A DNA stretch of 64,000 nt from assembly GCF_041261205.1 (NCBI RefSeq), contig NZ_JBGCCH010000016.1, positions 62,001-126,000 of the forward strand. The letters are read 5' to 3'. Positions 29,664 to 38,259 of the stretch are shown here, piece by piece (positions within the stretch are counted from its first letter, which is position 1; the number at the start of each line of letters is the position of its first letter). The stretch comes from Catenulispora sp. MAP5-51. Its GTDB lineage: Bacteria > Actinomycetota > Actinomycetes > Streptomycetales > Catenulisporaceae. The notes beneath the pieces are model-generated. The model had not been told where the DNA came from. It saw nothing but the letters and a program-made list of their open reading frames with translations, and did not search any database. The position numbers were made by a program, and so were the translations under genes.

Positions 29664-30485
29664 TCACTCCCGCGCGGAGCGGTGCTCGTGGTAGCACCGT
29701 CCGACCAGCGAGCCGCCGTAGATGACGAAGCCCACGCCGATGAGCCAGGACACCACCACCAGCACGACGCCGACCGCGCCGTCGGCCTCGGCGCCGGAGG
29801 CGATCATCGGGTCGAACACCAGGCTGGAGAAGGCCCGCAGACCGCTCAGGCCCGCGACGGTCGCGATCGCGCCGGGCAGCAGGCGGCTCCACTCGACCCG
29901 GCCGGCGAGCAGGAAGTACTGCCCCCACCAGAAGAACAGCAGCCCGGCCGTCACGAAGATGAAGATCCGCACCGCCGACGCGAACGTCCCGTGCTGCAGC
30001 AGCCGGCCGCTGGCCACCTCGAACGACGCGTAGCCGGTCAGCGCCGCCAGCCACACCACCAGGCGCCAGGAGCGGTGCCAGAACCGCAGCAGGGACCGGG
30101 CTGGGAGCCGCCAGATCTCCTCGTAGCCGATCTGGACCTCGGCGACGAAGGTCAGGCCGAACACCACCAGCAGCGTGAGGCTGAGGGCGCCGGTCTGTTT
30201 GGCGATCCCGTGCGGGGTCCGGAACACCCGGACCAGCGGCGCGGCGGTGCTCTCGGGCAGGCCCATGCCGTCGGCGATCCACTGGCCGAACCCGCGTGGA
30301 GAGAACGGGTCGACCGCCGCCACCAGGATGAGCAGCGGGATCAGCGTCACCAGGCCCAGGGTCGCGAAGGCCATGGACCGCCGCATCAGCTCCACCTCGG
30401 CGTAGCCGCTCAGGATCCGGCCCATGATGCTGTGGCGCCAGCGCGCACGCCAGTAGGCACGCCGGTCCGGCTGTCGTCCCGCCAT
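29664..30485 (-). CDS. YihY/BrkB-family membrane protein (copy 1)
   Basis: A 273-residue protein with about six membrane helices and the family-like region LMRRSMAFATLGLVTLIPLL near residues 34-53. Function of the family is unsettled. It is clearly paralogous to the protein at 50687-51568: shared LLFFWWGQ, LPGA-ATV-GLSGLRAFS and VLSWLIGVGFV-type stretches. ATG is preceded by GGAGGTGTGGG. It lies upstream of the kinase in the same direction, with a 94-base gap. The region 30486-30731 divides it from a divergent stress operon. Confidence 0.85.
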   Translation of the reverse strand: MAGRQPDRRAYWRARWRHSIMGRILSGYAEVELMRRSMAFATLGLVTLIPLLILVAAVDPFSPRGFGQWIADGMGLPESTAAPLVRVFRTPHGIAKQTGALSLTLLVVFGLTFVAEVQIGYEEIWRLPARSLLRFWHRSWRLVVWLAALTGYASFEVASGRLLQHGTFASAVRIFIFVTAGLLFFWWGQYFLLAGRVEWSRLLPGAIATVAGLSGLRAFSSLVFDPMIASGAEADGAVGVVLVVVSWLIGVGFVIYGGSLVGRCYHEHRSARE

Positions 30486-30671
30486 CCCACACCTCCGACG
30501 ACGCGCGGCCGTTCGGGTGATCCGTCCGCGCTGTGTCGGCCGGCTCGCGACGCGCCTCGCGCCTCAGGACGTACCGGTCGAACAGCGAGAAGCGCCGCTT
30601 GTCGTGATCAAGCTAATGGACGCCGGTGCTGCCGCAACCCGCTGATCAGGCGGGAGGTCGGGAAAGTCTCC

Positions 30672-30697
30672 GGTTAGACCGCCGCCCGGCTGGGTAC
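30672..30697 (+). promoter_or_regulatory. Sigma-B-like promoter of the CsbD operon
   Basis: GGTT (30672-30675) and GGGTAC (30692-30697) are 16 bases apart, 35 bases before the next ATG. This matches the GNNTN14-16GGGTAC pattern of actinomycete stress sigma-B promoters, and the operon encodes a CsbD-like stress protein. Confidence 0.6.
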
Positions 30698-30731
30698 CCG
30701 GTGCCCTCCGCAGCGACCATCAGGAGCAGGC

Positions 30732-31181
30732 ATGAGCCCTTGGAAGTCCCGTCGAAAGCAGGCCGCTTACTCACGCCTGGTCGCGCAGGTCTCCGAGCAC
30801 GACGTGATCCGCGCCGCGGAGGAGGTCGTCGGAGCCGCGTGGATGGCGGGCCTGCTGGAGGCCGAGGGACAGGCCGCCACGGCCCGCCGGGTGTGCACCC
30901 ACATGCGCGACACCGCCTACGAGGTCTACCGCTCGGCCGAGGCCGAGCAGGACGCCGGCCGGCTCTCCGAGAGCTATCAGGAACTGGCCGCCTCGCAGCA
31001 GGCGCTGGGCCGCGTCCGCGATCGCCACGACAACCTGCGGGAGTTCGCCGAGCGGGAGCGCACGGCGTGGGCGGAAGCAGAACAAATGCGCGCGCTGGAG
31101 GTCCTGGCCGACCGCGATCGGCTGGCCGTGGCCGCGCGCACAGCCGGCACGCAGAAGGGAAGAAGCCATGAGCACCGATGA
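30732..31181 (+). CDS. Hypothetical coiled-coil protein in stress operon
   Basis: A 149-residue soluble, strongly charged protein, mostly helical (SESYQELAASQQALGRVRDR, RERTAWAEAEQMRALEVLAD). No family recognised. AGGAGCAGGC precedes the ATG. Its last codons overlap the CsbD-like gene by 14 bases, so the two are co-translated, probably under sigma-B-type control. Confidence 0.8.
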   Translation: MSPWKSRRKQAAYSRLVAQVSEHDVIRAAEEVVGAAWMAGLLEAEGQAATARRVCTHMRDTAYEVYRSAEAEQDAGRLSESYQELAASQQALGRVRDRHDNLREFAERERTAWAEAEQMRALEVLADRDRLAVAARTAGTQKGRSHEHR

Positions 31182-31494
31182 CGACAACACCGGCGACAAC
31201 GGCAAGACCGAGCAGGACATCCAGGAACTGAAGGGCCACGTCGAGGAGACCGTCGGCAAGGTCTACGGCGACGACGAACTCCTCGCCCACGGCCGGGCCG
31301 ACCGGGCCGCCGCCCACGCCAAGCGGGCCGCGTCCCAGGTCGGCGAGGCCGCCCGGCAGCTCGGGCAGCGCGTCAAGGAGCGGGCGATGGACAAGCTCGG
31401 CGAGTTGCACGAGCGGCTGCATGAGGCGGCCGACGACAAGGCAGAAGACGAGGCCGACGACAAGGCCGAGGACAAGAAGAAGCCGGACGCCTGA
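31168..31494 (+). CDS. CsbD-like general stress protein
   Basis: A 108-residue acidic protein. The core IQELKGHVEETVGKVYGDDE and the following LAHGRADRAAAHAKRA follow the CsbD pattern (KG...G...GD..L...G). It is longer than typical CsbD (about 60-70), with a helical extension and a C-terminal run of Asp/Glu/Lys (DDKAEDEADDKAEDKKKPDA). CsbD proteins are induced by sigma-B in Bacillus; molecular role unknown. Confidence 0.88.
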   Translation: MSTDDDNTGDNGKTEQDIQELKGHVEETVGKVYGDDELLAHGRADRAAAHAKRAASQVGEAARQLGQRVKERAMDKLGELHERLHEAADDKAEDEADDKAEDKKKPDA

Positions 31495-31520
31495 GGACAT
31501 CAGGCGTCCGGCCTTGTTTT
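31482..31520 (+). terminator. Intrinsic terminator of the CsbD operon
   Basis: A 13-bp stem (31482-31494 with 31500-31512), loop ggaca, followed by TTGTTTT. The left arm covers the end of the gene. Confidence 0.85.
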
Positions 31521-31536
31521 GAGGCGCCCCTGACTC

Positions 31537-31611
31537 GTGGGTGGGTGGGTGGGTGGGTGGGTGGGTGGGTGGGTGGGTGGGTGGGTGGGTGGGTGGGTGG
31601 GTGGGTGGGTG
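31537..31611 (+). repeat. (GTGG)n tetranucleotide tract, about 19 copies
   Basis: 75 bases of uninterrupted period-4 repeat, giving about eighteen GGG triplets each separated by one T on the plus strand. This is an ideal G-quadruplex-forming sequence and a likely site of copy-number variation. It starts 17 bases after the CsbD terminator. Confidence 0.95.
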
Positions 31612-31659
31612 TGGCTGGTTGCGGTTTGTTTGTGGGCTGATAGTCACAGGCGTTTCTTG

Positions 31660-32562
31660 ACGGCTTCGCGCGGGGTTTGCGGGATCCGTTGGTGGCGCGG
31701 GTCGGGGGTGGTGCTGGTTTCGTGGGGCGGTGGTGGTGTGAGTAGGTGGTTGGCTCTAATGCGAAAATCAAAGGCACGAGCAAGGGCACGAGCAAGGTCA
31801 AGGGCAAGGGCTTACAGGCGCCTCCGGCGGCGCCTGCGCGGCGAGCGGCCTCGCTCCGGGGAGTGGGGGCCGCGCTGCCCGGTGGCGGTTGTTGCTTGTG
31901 GTCGCCTTCGTCCCGGATTCCCCGCCGCTTCGTCGCCCGGAGGGAACCATCCCGGCCTGGGCGGTGTCAAGCCGGATCACTGTTGCTGGCCACCGGTTCC
32001 GTCCGGCTGGACACCGCCCAGTCCGGGATGGTTGTGCAAGCACCGCCGAAGCGACGGGGAATCCGGGACAACCCCGGTCTGTGGTGTGGACGGGGTCCAC
32101 TCGGTGAGGCACAGCGGCGGCCAGGCGGTGTGTGCGTGTGGTGCGGGAACTGTTCCCACAGGTGGGTTTGTCCCGGATTCCCCGTCGCTTCGGCGGGCGT
32201 AGCCAAGCATGCCGGTCCGGTGGTGTCAAGTCGCTGATACTGTACCAACAGCTGGGCGATCCGACTTGATACCACCGGACCGGTCTGCTTCCGTTAGGCG
32301 ACGATGCGACGGGGAATCCGGGACGGAGGCGACCACAAGCAGCGTCCGCCGCCCGACTACGCGGCCCCCACTCCCCGGAGCGAGGCCGCTCGCCGCGCAG
32401 GCGCCGCCGGAGGCGCCCCTTGACTGTCGCCTTTGCCTGTCGTAGTTGCCCTTGACTGTCGCAGTAGACCCGACCACCTACCCACACCACCCCCGCCCCG
32501 CGAAACCAGCACCACCACCGACCCGCGCCACCAACGGATCCGCAAAACCCGCGCGAAGCCGT
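31660..32562. repeat. 0.9-kb nested inverted repeat with two internal hairpins
   Basis: Arms of about 250 bases start at 31660 and end at 32562. They contain a perfect 58-bp inverted repeat (31817-31874 with 32360-32417), flanked by diverged but clearly matching sequence. Inside are two similar 155-160 base units, 31910-32069 and 32170-32324, each bounded by gtcccggattcccc and its complement. Each has a long inner stem: 31946-31976 with 32002-32032 (31 bp, 2 mismatches) and 32212-32233 with 32262-32283 (22 bp, 1 mismatch). Open frames here are mirror translations of both arms and I do not call genes. The 1137 bases 31495-32631 are otherwise empty. It looks like two head-to-head copies of an intergenic repeat or small non-autonomous element. 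Confidence 0.9.
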
Positions 32563-32631
32563 AAAAGGCCTCAAAAACCCACCACCCAACCGCACCGCCT
32601 GTCTTGACCGAGTCAGACCCGCGGCCCTGAG

Positions 32632-34239
32632 TCAGAGGGCTGCGACACCTGCGAACCGGTCGGCGTCGGCCGCCCGCCAGTCCGCGGCCCACTCCTGCGG
32701 TGCCTCGGCCAGCAGTTCCCCGGGCTCAAGCCACTGATACATGTCGCCATAGGTCCGGACGGTGTTCTGGTCGATGCGGCGTAGCAGGTGCTCCGGGCGC
32801 AGCTCGCGCGGCTCTTTCAACCCCATCGCCGCGATGATCTGCTGGGCCTGCGCGACGGTGTTCTGCTGGTAGCGGCGGACGCGCTCGGACTTGTCGGCGA
32901 CGTCGAGCGCCCTGGCGCGCGCCGGATCCTGGGTGGCCACGCCGACCGGGCAGTGGTTGGTGTGGCACATCCGGGCCTGGATACAGCCGGCGGCCATCAT
33001 CATCGCGCGGGCCGAGTTGGTGTAGTCGGCGCCTTGGGCCAGGCGTTTGACGATGTCCATCCCGGTGGCGACCTTGCCGCTGGCGCCGATCCGGATGCGG
33101 TCGCGCAGCCCGGTGCCGACCAGGGCGTTGTGCACGACGTAGAGGCCGTCGGTCAGGGGCTTGCCGACGCTGTCCTGGAATTCCAGCGGCGCGGCGCCGG
33201 TGCCGCCTTCGGAGCCGTCGACGACGATGAAGTCCGGGGTGATCCCCTCGGCGACCATCGCCTTGCAGATCGCCAGGAACTCGCTGCGGCGCCCGACGCA
33301 CAACTTGAACCCCACCGGCTTGCCCTGCGCCAGCTCCCGCATCCGCGCCAGGAACAGGACGAGTTCGCGCGGCGTCTGGAACACCCGGTGCGATGCCGGG
33401 CTGATGCACTTCTCGCCCTGCGGCACCTCCCGGATCCGGGCGATCTCCGCGCTCACCTTGGCCGCCGGCAGCACGCCGCCCAGCCCCGGCTTGGCACCCT
33501 GGCTGAGCTTCAGTTCGGCGGCCTTGACGTGCGGATGAGCCACCTTGTCGTGGAACTGCGCCTCGTCGAAGTCGCCGTCGCGAGTACGAACGCTGAAATA
33601 GCCGCTGCCGATCTCCCAGATGATGTCGGCACCGCCTTCGAGGTGGTACGGGGTCAACCCGCCCTCGCCGGTGTCCTGCGCGAATCCGCCGGCCGCGGCG
33701 CCGGCGTTCAACGCGCGAATGGCGTTGCCGCTCAAGGAGCCGAAGCTCATGGCCGAGATGTTCAGCAGGGCCATCTCGTACGGCTGGGTGCAGTCCGGGC
33801 CGCCCACCCGGATCCGCGGCGGATCCTCCGGCGGGTCGAGGGGCACGGTGGCTTGCTCCACGAACTCATAGCCCGGGGCCATCACGTCCAGTTCGGTGCC
33901 GAACGAGGTCTCCTCGTGGATGCCCTTGGCCTGCTCGTAGACGACGGTCCGGGTGTCGCGGTCGAACGGGCGGCCGTCGTAGTCCCGCTCGACGAAGTAC
34001 TGCTGCATCTCCGGCCGGATGGTCTCCAGCAGATAGCGCAGGTGGCCGATCAGCGGGAAGTTCCGCAGCACGGAGTGGCGACGCTGCACGACGTCATAGA
34101 CGGCCACCGCCGCGAGCGCACCGAACACCCCGACGGCGAACAGCCACCACAGCGACCCGGCTGCTGCGGCCCATATCGCGAGCACGGTGATGACGAGCAA
34201 TACAACCGGCACGCTGACGGCCGACCAACGGATTCGCAT
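32632..34239 (-). CDS. Membrane-anchored FMN-binding glutamate synthase-like protein
   Basis: A 535-residue protein of the GltB-core family without the amidotransferase domain. Two N-terminal hydrophobic helices (VPVVLLVITVLAIWAAAAG, LWWLFAVGVFGALAAVAVYD) come first. Then the FMN barrel with ISAMSFGSLSGNAIRALNAG, DTGEGGLTPYHLEGG, KPGLGGVLPAAKV, VVDGSEGGTGAAP and a three-Cys cluster motif CIQARMCHTNHCPVG (3Fe-4S). ATG 34239 follows GGAGGAAGG. The family catalyses the glutamate-forming half reaction or related flavin chemistry; electron donor and true substrate here are unknown. It stands alone. Confidence 0.9.
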   Translation of the reverse strand: MRIRWSAVSVPVVLLVITVLAIWAAAAGSLWWLFAVGVFGALAAVAVYDVVQRRHSVLRNFPLIGHLRYLLETIRPEMQQYFVERDYDGRPFDRDTRTVVYEQAKGIHEETSFGTELDVMAPGYEFVEQATVPLDPPEDPPRIRVGGPDCTQPYEMALLNISAMSFGSLSGNAIRALNAGAAAGGFAQDTGEGGLTPYHLEGGADIIWEIGSGYFSVRTRDGDFDEAQFHDKVAHPHVKAAELKLSQGAKPGLGGVLPAAKVSAEIARIREVPQGEKCISPASHRVFQTPRELVLFLARMRELAQGKPVGFKLCVGRRSEFLAICKAMVAEGITPDFIVVDGSEGGTGAAPLEFQDSVGKPLTDGLYVVHNALVGTGLRDRIRIGASGKVATGMDIVKRLAQGADYTNSARAMMMAAGCIQARMCHTNHCPVGVATQDPARARALDVADKSERVRRYQQNTVAQAQQIIAAMGLKEPRELRPEHLLRRIDQNTVRTYGDMYQWLEPGELLAEAPQEWAADWRAADADRFAGVAAL

Positions 34240-34363
34240 TAGCGCCTTCCTCCTTCCACCTGGACGTACGTGATCGCCCGGCCGCGCTCTTGTATCCGCG
34301 ACCACGCAGGGTGAAACCCCTTTGCAGCCGTGCTGACAAGGCGGCCGGCAGCAGCTCCGCTCC

Positions 34364-34744
34364 TCACCGACGCCGCACGCTCTTGGCCCGGCCCCGAGGC
34401 GGCGCCCCGTTCTGGCGCCGGCGCCGGCGGCGGTTGGCTCGTTCCCGCTGCGTGGTGCCGCCCCACACGCCGAACTCCCCCCAGCCGGCTTCGGCGAAGC
34501 GCAGGCATTCGGCCTGCACCGGGCAGTCTGCGCAGACCTTCTTCGCCGCCTCCTCGCGGCGTGCGCGGGCCTGCGGCCATTCGTTGTCGGGCTCGAAGAA
34601 CAGGTGGTCGTCACCGTTCCGGCAAGCGGCGCGTTCCTGCCATGCGAGGCGGCGCGTCGGGTCGTCGTCGACGGTGTCGCCGGCGGTGTCGCGGGCGGTG
34701 TCGCGGGCGGTGTCGCGGGCGCGAAGCAATGGAAGCAATGTCAC
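34364..34744 (-). CDS. WhiB-family iron-sulfur transcription factor
   Basis: A 126-residue WhiB-like regulator. The four cluster cysteines appear in ERAACRNGD and KVCADCPVQAEC, followed by the turn GVWGGTTQRER and a basic C-terminal tail (RRRRRRQNGAPPRGRAK) for DNA contact. GTG 34744 is chosen because GGGAG lies 8 bases upstream; the frame stays open to 34978 but that part does not look coding. The N-terminus holds RDTARDTARDTAGDT, from a 12-base repeat (gcgggcggtgtc) near 34675-34722. Divergent from a small membrane protein; the 257-base gap should hold both promoters. Confidence 0.9.
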   Translation of the reverse strand: MTLLPLLRARDTARDTARDTAGDTVDDDPTRRLAWQERAACRNGDDHLFFEPDNEWPQARARREEAAKKVCADCPVQAECLRFAEAGWGEFGVWGGTTQRERANRRRRRRQNGAPPRGRAKSVRRR

Positions 34745-35001
34745 TGGTGATCTCCCGGAAACTCGGCGGGTGTGATGGCCCGTCTGGACATGCGAAAGCG
34801 GACTCCGCCTGCCCACCTCGCCGCGCGTCAAACGGGAGCCACTCGGCGACACCGCCGCCGACCTGGGGCGGGAGAAACAATCTGCGGAAATGCGGCCCGG
34901 ATTTGTTTCATGCGGTTCCGAACGGCCAGAAGGGACGCTACAGACGTCCGGGCCGGATGCCGCGACAGCAGTCGGCACGACCCGCCGAAAGGAGATTCGT
35001 C

Positions 35002-35181
35002 ATGGGTGTCATTCTTTTGGTCCTGCTGCTGGCCCTGATTCTGGGCGGGCTCGGGTTCGCCGTGCACGCGCTGTGGGTCATCGCCGTGATCGTGTTCCTG
35101 GCCTGGCTGGTCGGCTTCGGCATCCGCCGCGGTGAGGCCGCGGGCGCCGGTGGGCGTCGCCGGTGGTACGGCCGCTGGTAA
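35002..35181 (+). CDS. Small hydrophobic membrane protein (59 aa)
   Basis: Two-thirds of the protein is hydrophobic (GVILLVLLLALILGGLGFAV, LWVIAVIVFLAWLVGFGI), ending in a Gly/Arg-rich basic tail (RRGEAAGAGGRRRWYGRW). AAAGGAGA sits 8 bases before the ATG. Such small membrane proteins are common in actinomycetes; function unknown. poxB follows in the same direction after 97 bases of imperfect gagcaacc repeats, so co-transcription is possible. Confidence 0.85.
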   Translation: MGVILLVLLLALILGGLGFAVHALWVIAVIVFLAWLVGFGIRRGEAAGAGGRRRWYGRW

Positions 35182-35278
35182 AGCGGTCCCGCATCCGCCG
35201 AGCAACCGTCGCCCGAGCAACCCCCGAGCGACCCCGAGCAACCACCGCCCAGAAGAGCAAGCAAGTAAGGGAGCTGCC

Positions 35279-37009
35279 ATGACCACCGTCGCCGAGCAGA
35301 TCGTCACCGCACTGGCCGATCTGGGAGTACGGACCGTGTGGGGCGTGGTCGGCGACGCGCTCAACCCGGTGACCGACGCGATCCGCCGCGAGGACCGCAT
35401 CGAGTGGATCGGCACCCGGCACGAGGAGGCGGCGGCGTTCGCCGCGGGTGCCCAGGCCCAGCTCACCGGGACCCTGGGCGTGTGCATGGGGACGGTGGGC
35501 CCGGGTTCGCTGCATCTGCTGAACGGGCTGTACGACGCGAAGAAGTCGCACGCTCCCGTGCTGGCGATCTGCGGGCAGGTCCCCACGGCGGAGCTGGGCG
35601 CCGACTTCTTCCAGGAGGTCGACAACGACCAGGTGTTCCGCGATGTGGCGGCCTTCCGGCACACCGTGACCGCCGCGTCCCAGATGCCGCGGGTCCTGGA
35701 GCAGGCGGTGCAGGCCGCGTACGCCGGACCGGGCGTCGCGGTCCTCACCCTGCCCGGCGACGTCGGCGCCGCCGAGGTCGCCAAGGACAGTGCCGTGCAC
35801 ATCACGCGGGTCCCGGCCCTCCTGACGCCCGACGACGGGCAGATCGGCCTGGCCGCGCGGCTGCTGGACGAGGCCGAGAAGGTCACCATGCTCGTTGGGA
35901 CCGGAGCCCGCGAGGCCCGCGCGGAGGTGCTGGACCTGGCCGACCACCTGGCGGCCCCCATGGTCCTGACCCTCAAGGCGAAGGAGGGCCTGGAGGCGGA
36001 CAACCCCTTCCAGATCGGCCAGAGCGGGCTGATCGGCAATCCGGCGACCCACGAGGCGCTGAAGTCGGCCGACGCCCTGCTGATGATCGGCACCGACTTC
36101 CCCTACCCGGAGTGGCTCCCGGCCGGGACGGCGACCGTCCAGATCGACATCAAGAACGAGCACATCGGCCGCCGGACACCGGTGGACGTGGGAGTCGTCG
36201 GCGACGCGGGCCTGAGCGCCACGGCTTTGAAGGGCCGGCTGCGCCGCAAGGAGGACCGCAAGCACCTGGAGCGGTCGCGCTCGGAGTACGAGGACTGGCT
36301 CGGGCACCAGCGCCGCCTGACCGACCCGGAGCACGACAAGGGTCTGGTGGGCAAGGTCCGCTCGCTGTTCGACAACACCGAGGACAAGATCCGCCCCGAG
36401 GTGCTGGCCACGCTGATCGACGCGCACGCCGCCGACGACGCGGTGTTCACCACCGACACCGGCATGTCGACCGTGTGGCTGGCCCGCTTCGTGACGATGC
36501 GCGGCACCCGCCGCCTGCTCGGCTCCTTCAACCTCGGCTCGATGGCCAACGCGATGCCGCAGGCCCTCGGCGCCGCCGCGCTCGACCGGCAGCGCCAGAC
36601 GATCGCCTTCTGCGGCGACGGCGGCCTGACGATGCTGCTGGGCGACCTGCTCACCGCGGTCGCCCACGAGCTGCCGGTCAAGCTCATCGTCTTCGACAAC
36701 GGCCGCCTGGGCATGGTCAAACTCGAGCAGGAACAAGGCGGTCTGCCGGAGTTCGGCACGGAGCTGACCAACCCCGACCTGTCCGCCCTGGCCCGCGCGG
36801 CCGGCATGCCCGCCGCCCGCGTCACCGACCCCGAACAGTTGGAGGCCGCGGTGACGGCGGCGCTGGCGGCGCCGGGACCGTTCCTGCTCGATGTGGTCAC
36901 CAACCCCGAGGAGATCGCGCTGCCGCCCAAGACGAGCATCGACCAGGCTTGGGGGTTCGCGATCGCGAAGGTGAAGGAGGGGGTTGTGAGTCGGGGGGCG
37001 AAAGCTTAG
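35279..37009 (+). CDS. poxB: Pyruvate oxidase/dehydrogenase (quinone), PoxB family
   Basis: A 576-residue thiamine diphosphate flavoenzyme that decarboxylates pyruvate to acetate and passes electrons to the quinone pool or oxygen. It matches PoxB throughout: GVVGDALNPVTDAIRR, WIGTRHEEAAAFAAGAQAQL, TVGPGSLHLLNGLYDAKKSH, RRLLGSFNLGSMANAMPQAL, and the ThDP motif GDGGLTMLLGD...FDNGRLGM. The C-terminus stops at GFAIAKVKEGVVSRGAKA, lacking the last stretch that in E. coli PoxB forms the lipid-binding activation peptide, so membrane activation may differ. ATG 35279 has AAGGGAG upstream. Confidence 0.92.
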   Translation: MTTVAEQIVTALADLGVRTVWGVVGDALNPVTDAIRREDRIEWIGTRHEEAAAFAAGAQAQLTGTLGVCMGTVGPGSLHLLNGLYDAKKSHAPVLAICGQVPTAELGADFFQEVDNDQVFRDVAAFRHTVTAASQMPRVLEQAVQAAYAGPGVAVLTLPGDVGAAEVAKDSAVHITRVPALLTPDDGQIGLAARLLDEAEKVTMLVGTGAREARAEVLDLADHLAAPMVLTLKAKEGLEADNPFQIGQSGLIGNPATHEALKSADALLMIGTDFPYPEWLPAGTATVQIDIKNEHIGRRTPVDVGVVGDAGLSATALKGRLRRKEDRKHLERSRSEYEDWLGHQRRLTDPEHDKGLVGKVRSLFDNTEDKIRPEVLATLIDAHAADDAVFTTDTGMSTVWLARFVTMRGTRRLLGSFNLGSMANAMPQALGAAALDRQRQTIAFCGDGGLTMLLGDLLTAVAHELPVKLIVFDNGRLGMVKLEQEQGGLPEFGTELTNPDLSALARAAGMPAARVTDPEQLEAAVTAALAAPGPFLLDVVTNPEEIALPPKTSIDQAWGFAIAKVKEGVVSRGAKA

Positions 37010-37055
37010 GGCTGTGCGGGCTATGCTCGGCGAGTGACGCTGACCGGGAACACTC

Positions 37056-37952
37056 GTGCAGCCCGGTAGCGGCCGGACCGGGACGCCCGCGCCGATGCCG
37101 GATGGAGCGTCGTCGAACTTTGCGACGGTCAACGGCGTGCGGCTCCACTACGTGATCGCCGGCAGCGGCGATCCGGTACTCCTCCTGCATGGCTGGCCCG
37201 AGACCTGGTACGCATGGCGCAAGGTCATTCCGGTGCTGGCATCCCAATTCACCGTGGTCGCGCCTGACATGCGCGGCTACGGTGATTCGGAGCGTCCCGT
37301 CGACGGCTACGACAAGGTGACGGTCGCGACCGACCTGCACGAGCTGATGCGATCGCTGGGATTCGGACGCGTTCACCTCGTCGTCCAGGATATGGGCGGG
37401 CCCGTGGGCTTCGCCTATGCGGCGAGCTTTCCGGCGGATGTGCGCGACTTCACCTTCATTGAGAGTGCGGTTCCGGGGTTCGGCCTCGAAGCGTCGATGG
37501 ACGTGGCGCACGGCGGCAGTTGGCACGTGGGCTTCAACATGGCCGAAGGGATCAGCGAGATGCTGGTCGCCGGGCGGGAGCGAGCCTTCATCGAGTACTT
37601 CTACCGCCGCGGCACGCTGCACCCGGACGCGCTGACACAGGCCGATATCGACGAGTACGCGCGCAGCTACGAGGCGGGCGGTCTCGTGGCGAGCTTCAAG
37701 TACTACCGGACGCTGCTCGACGACGCGAAAGTCAATCGCGAGAAGCTCGCCGTGCAAGCGCTCACCCTCCCGGTGCTCTCGCTCGCCGCCGAGAAGGGGT
37801 TCGGCGACCTCTCCCATGCCTCGATCGCTCAGGTCGCCGACCGCGTCGAGCGGCAGACCATCGCGGACGCGAAGCACTTCCTGGTGCAGGATCAGCCGCA
37901 GGCGGCGACAGAGGCGATTCTGAGCTTTCTGACGCGGATGGACGAAGCCTGA
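37056..37952 (+). CDS. Alpha/beta hydrolase, epoxide hydrolase-like
   Basis: A 298-residue hydrolase. The oxyanion motif HGWPETWYAWRK and an Asp nucleophile in VVQDMGGPVGF place it with epoxide hydrolases and haloalkane dehalogenases, not Ser esterases. DMRGYGDSERP is the usual second loop; the base His is probably in DAKHFLVQDQP. GTG 37056 is used; an ATG at 37095 gives a start nearer the conserved FATVNGVRLHYV and is equally possible since neither has a strong RBS. Confidence 0.85.
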   Translation: MQPGSGRTGTPAPMPDGASSNFATVNGVRLHYVIAGSGDPVLLLHGWPETWYAWRKVIPVLASQFTVVAPDMRGYGDSERPVDGYDKVTVATDLHELMRSLGFGRVHLVVQDMGGPVGFAYAASFPADVRDFTFIESAVPGFGLEASMDVAHGGSWHVGFNMAEGISEMLVAGRERAFIEYFYRRGTLHPDALTQADIDEYARSYEAGGLVASFKYYRTLLDDAKVNREKLAVQALTLPVLSLAAEKGFGDLSHASIAQVADRVERQTIADAKHFLVQDQPQAATEAILSFLTRMDEA

Positions 37953-38128
37953 TACGGCTACTCTCGAACCCCGCCTTTTCATGGTGCGGCACATCGAGAA
38001 TGTCGGTGTCCCCATCCTTTCGGACACCGTCCGATCCGCCTCGACACCCGGTCTGAGCAGGCATCGTTGACCGGATCATCGTGGGCTGATACTGATGAAA
38101 GCGTGCAGCTGATCCGGCTGGTTTCCCG

Positions 38129-38159
38129 GGACCACATCGACTTCGGTCGGGTGTGGTCC
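38129..38159. other. Short hairpin in the 37953-38259 gap
   Basis: An 8-bp inverted repeat (ggaccaca with tgtggtcc) around 15 bases. It is followed by a pyrimidine-rich run (38199-38231) before the next gene. I see no gene in this 307-base gap. Confidence 0.35.
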
Positions 38160-38259
38160 TCGTCGTGTTGCCGTTGATCCCCGCAGCCCGCTGAAGCACA
38201 TTCTCTTTTCCCTTTCTGCTTTTTCTTCTCACCAGCCCGATCGAGAAGGGCCATTCGCC

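Noticed and set aside
31537-32595. Open frames of 100-265 codons on both strands in the inverted repeat
   Set aside because: They are mirror translations of the two arms, rich in Arg/Trp/Gly, without ribosome sites or known motifs.
34905-34937. Sigma-B-like promoter before the 59-residue membrane protein
   Set aside because: GGTT-14-GGGACG has a poor -10 and the alternative GTTT has a 23-base spacing; not strong enough to list.
34745-34978. 78-residue N-terminal extension of the WhiB protein
   Set aside because: No ribosome site and low-complexity content; GTG 34744 with GGGAG upstream fits WhiB family length.
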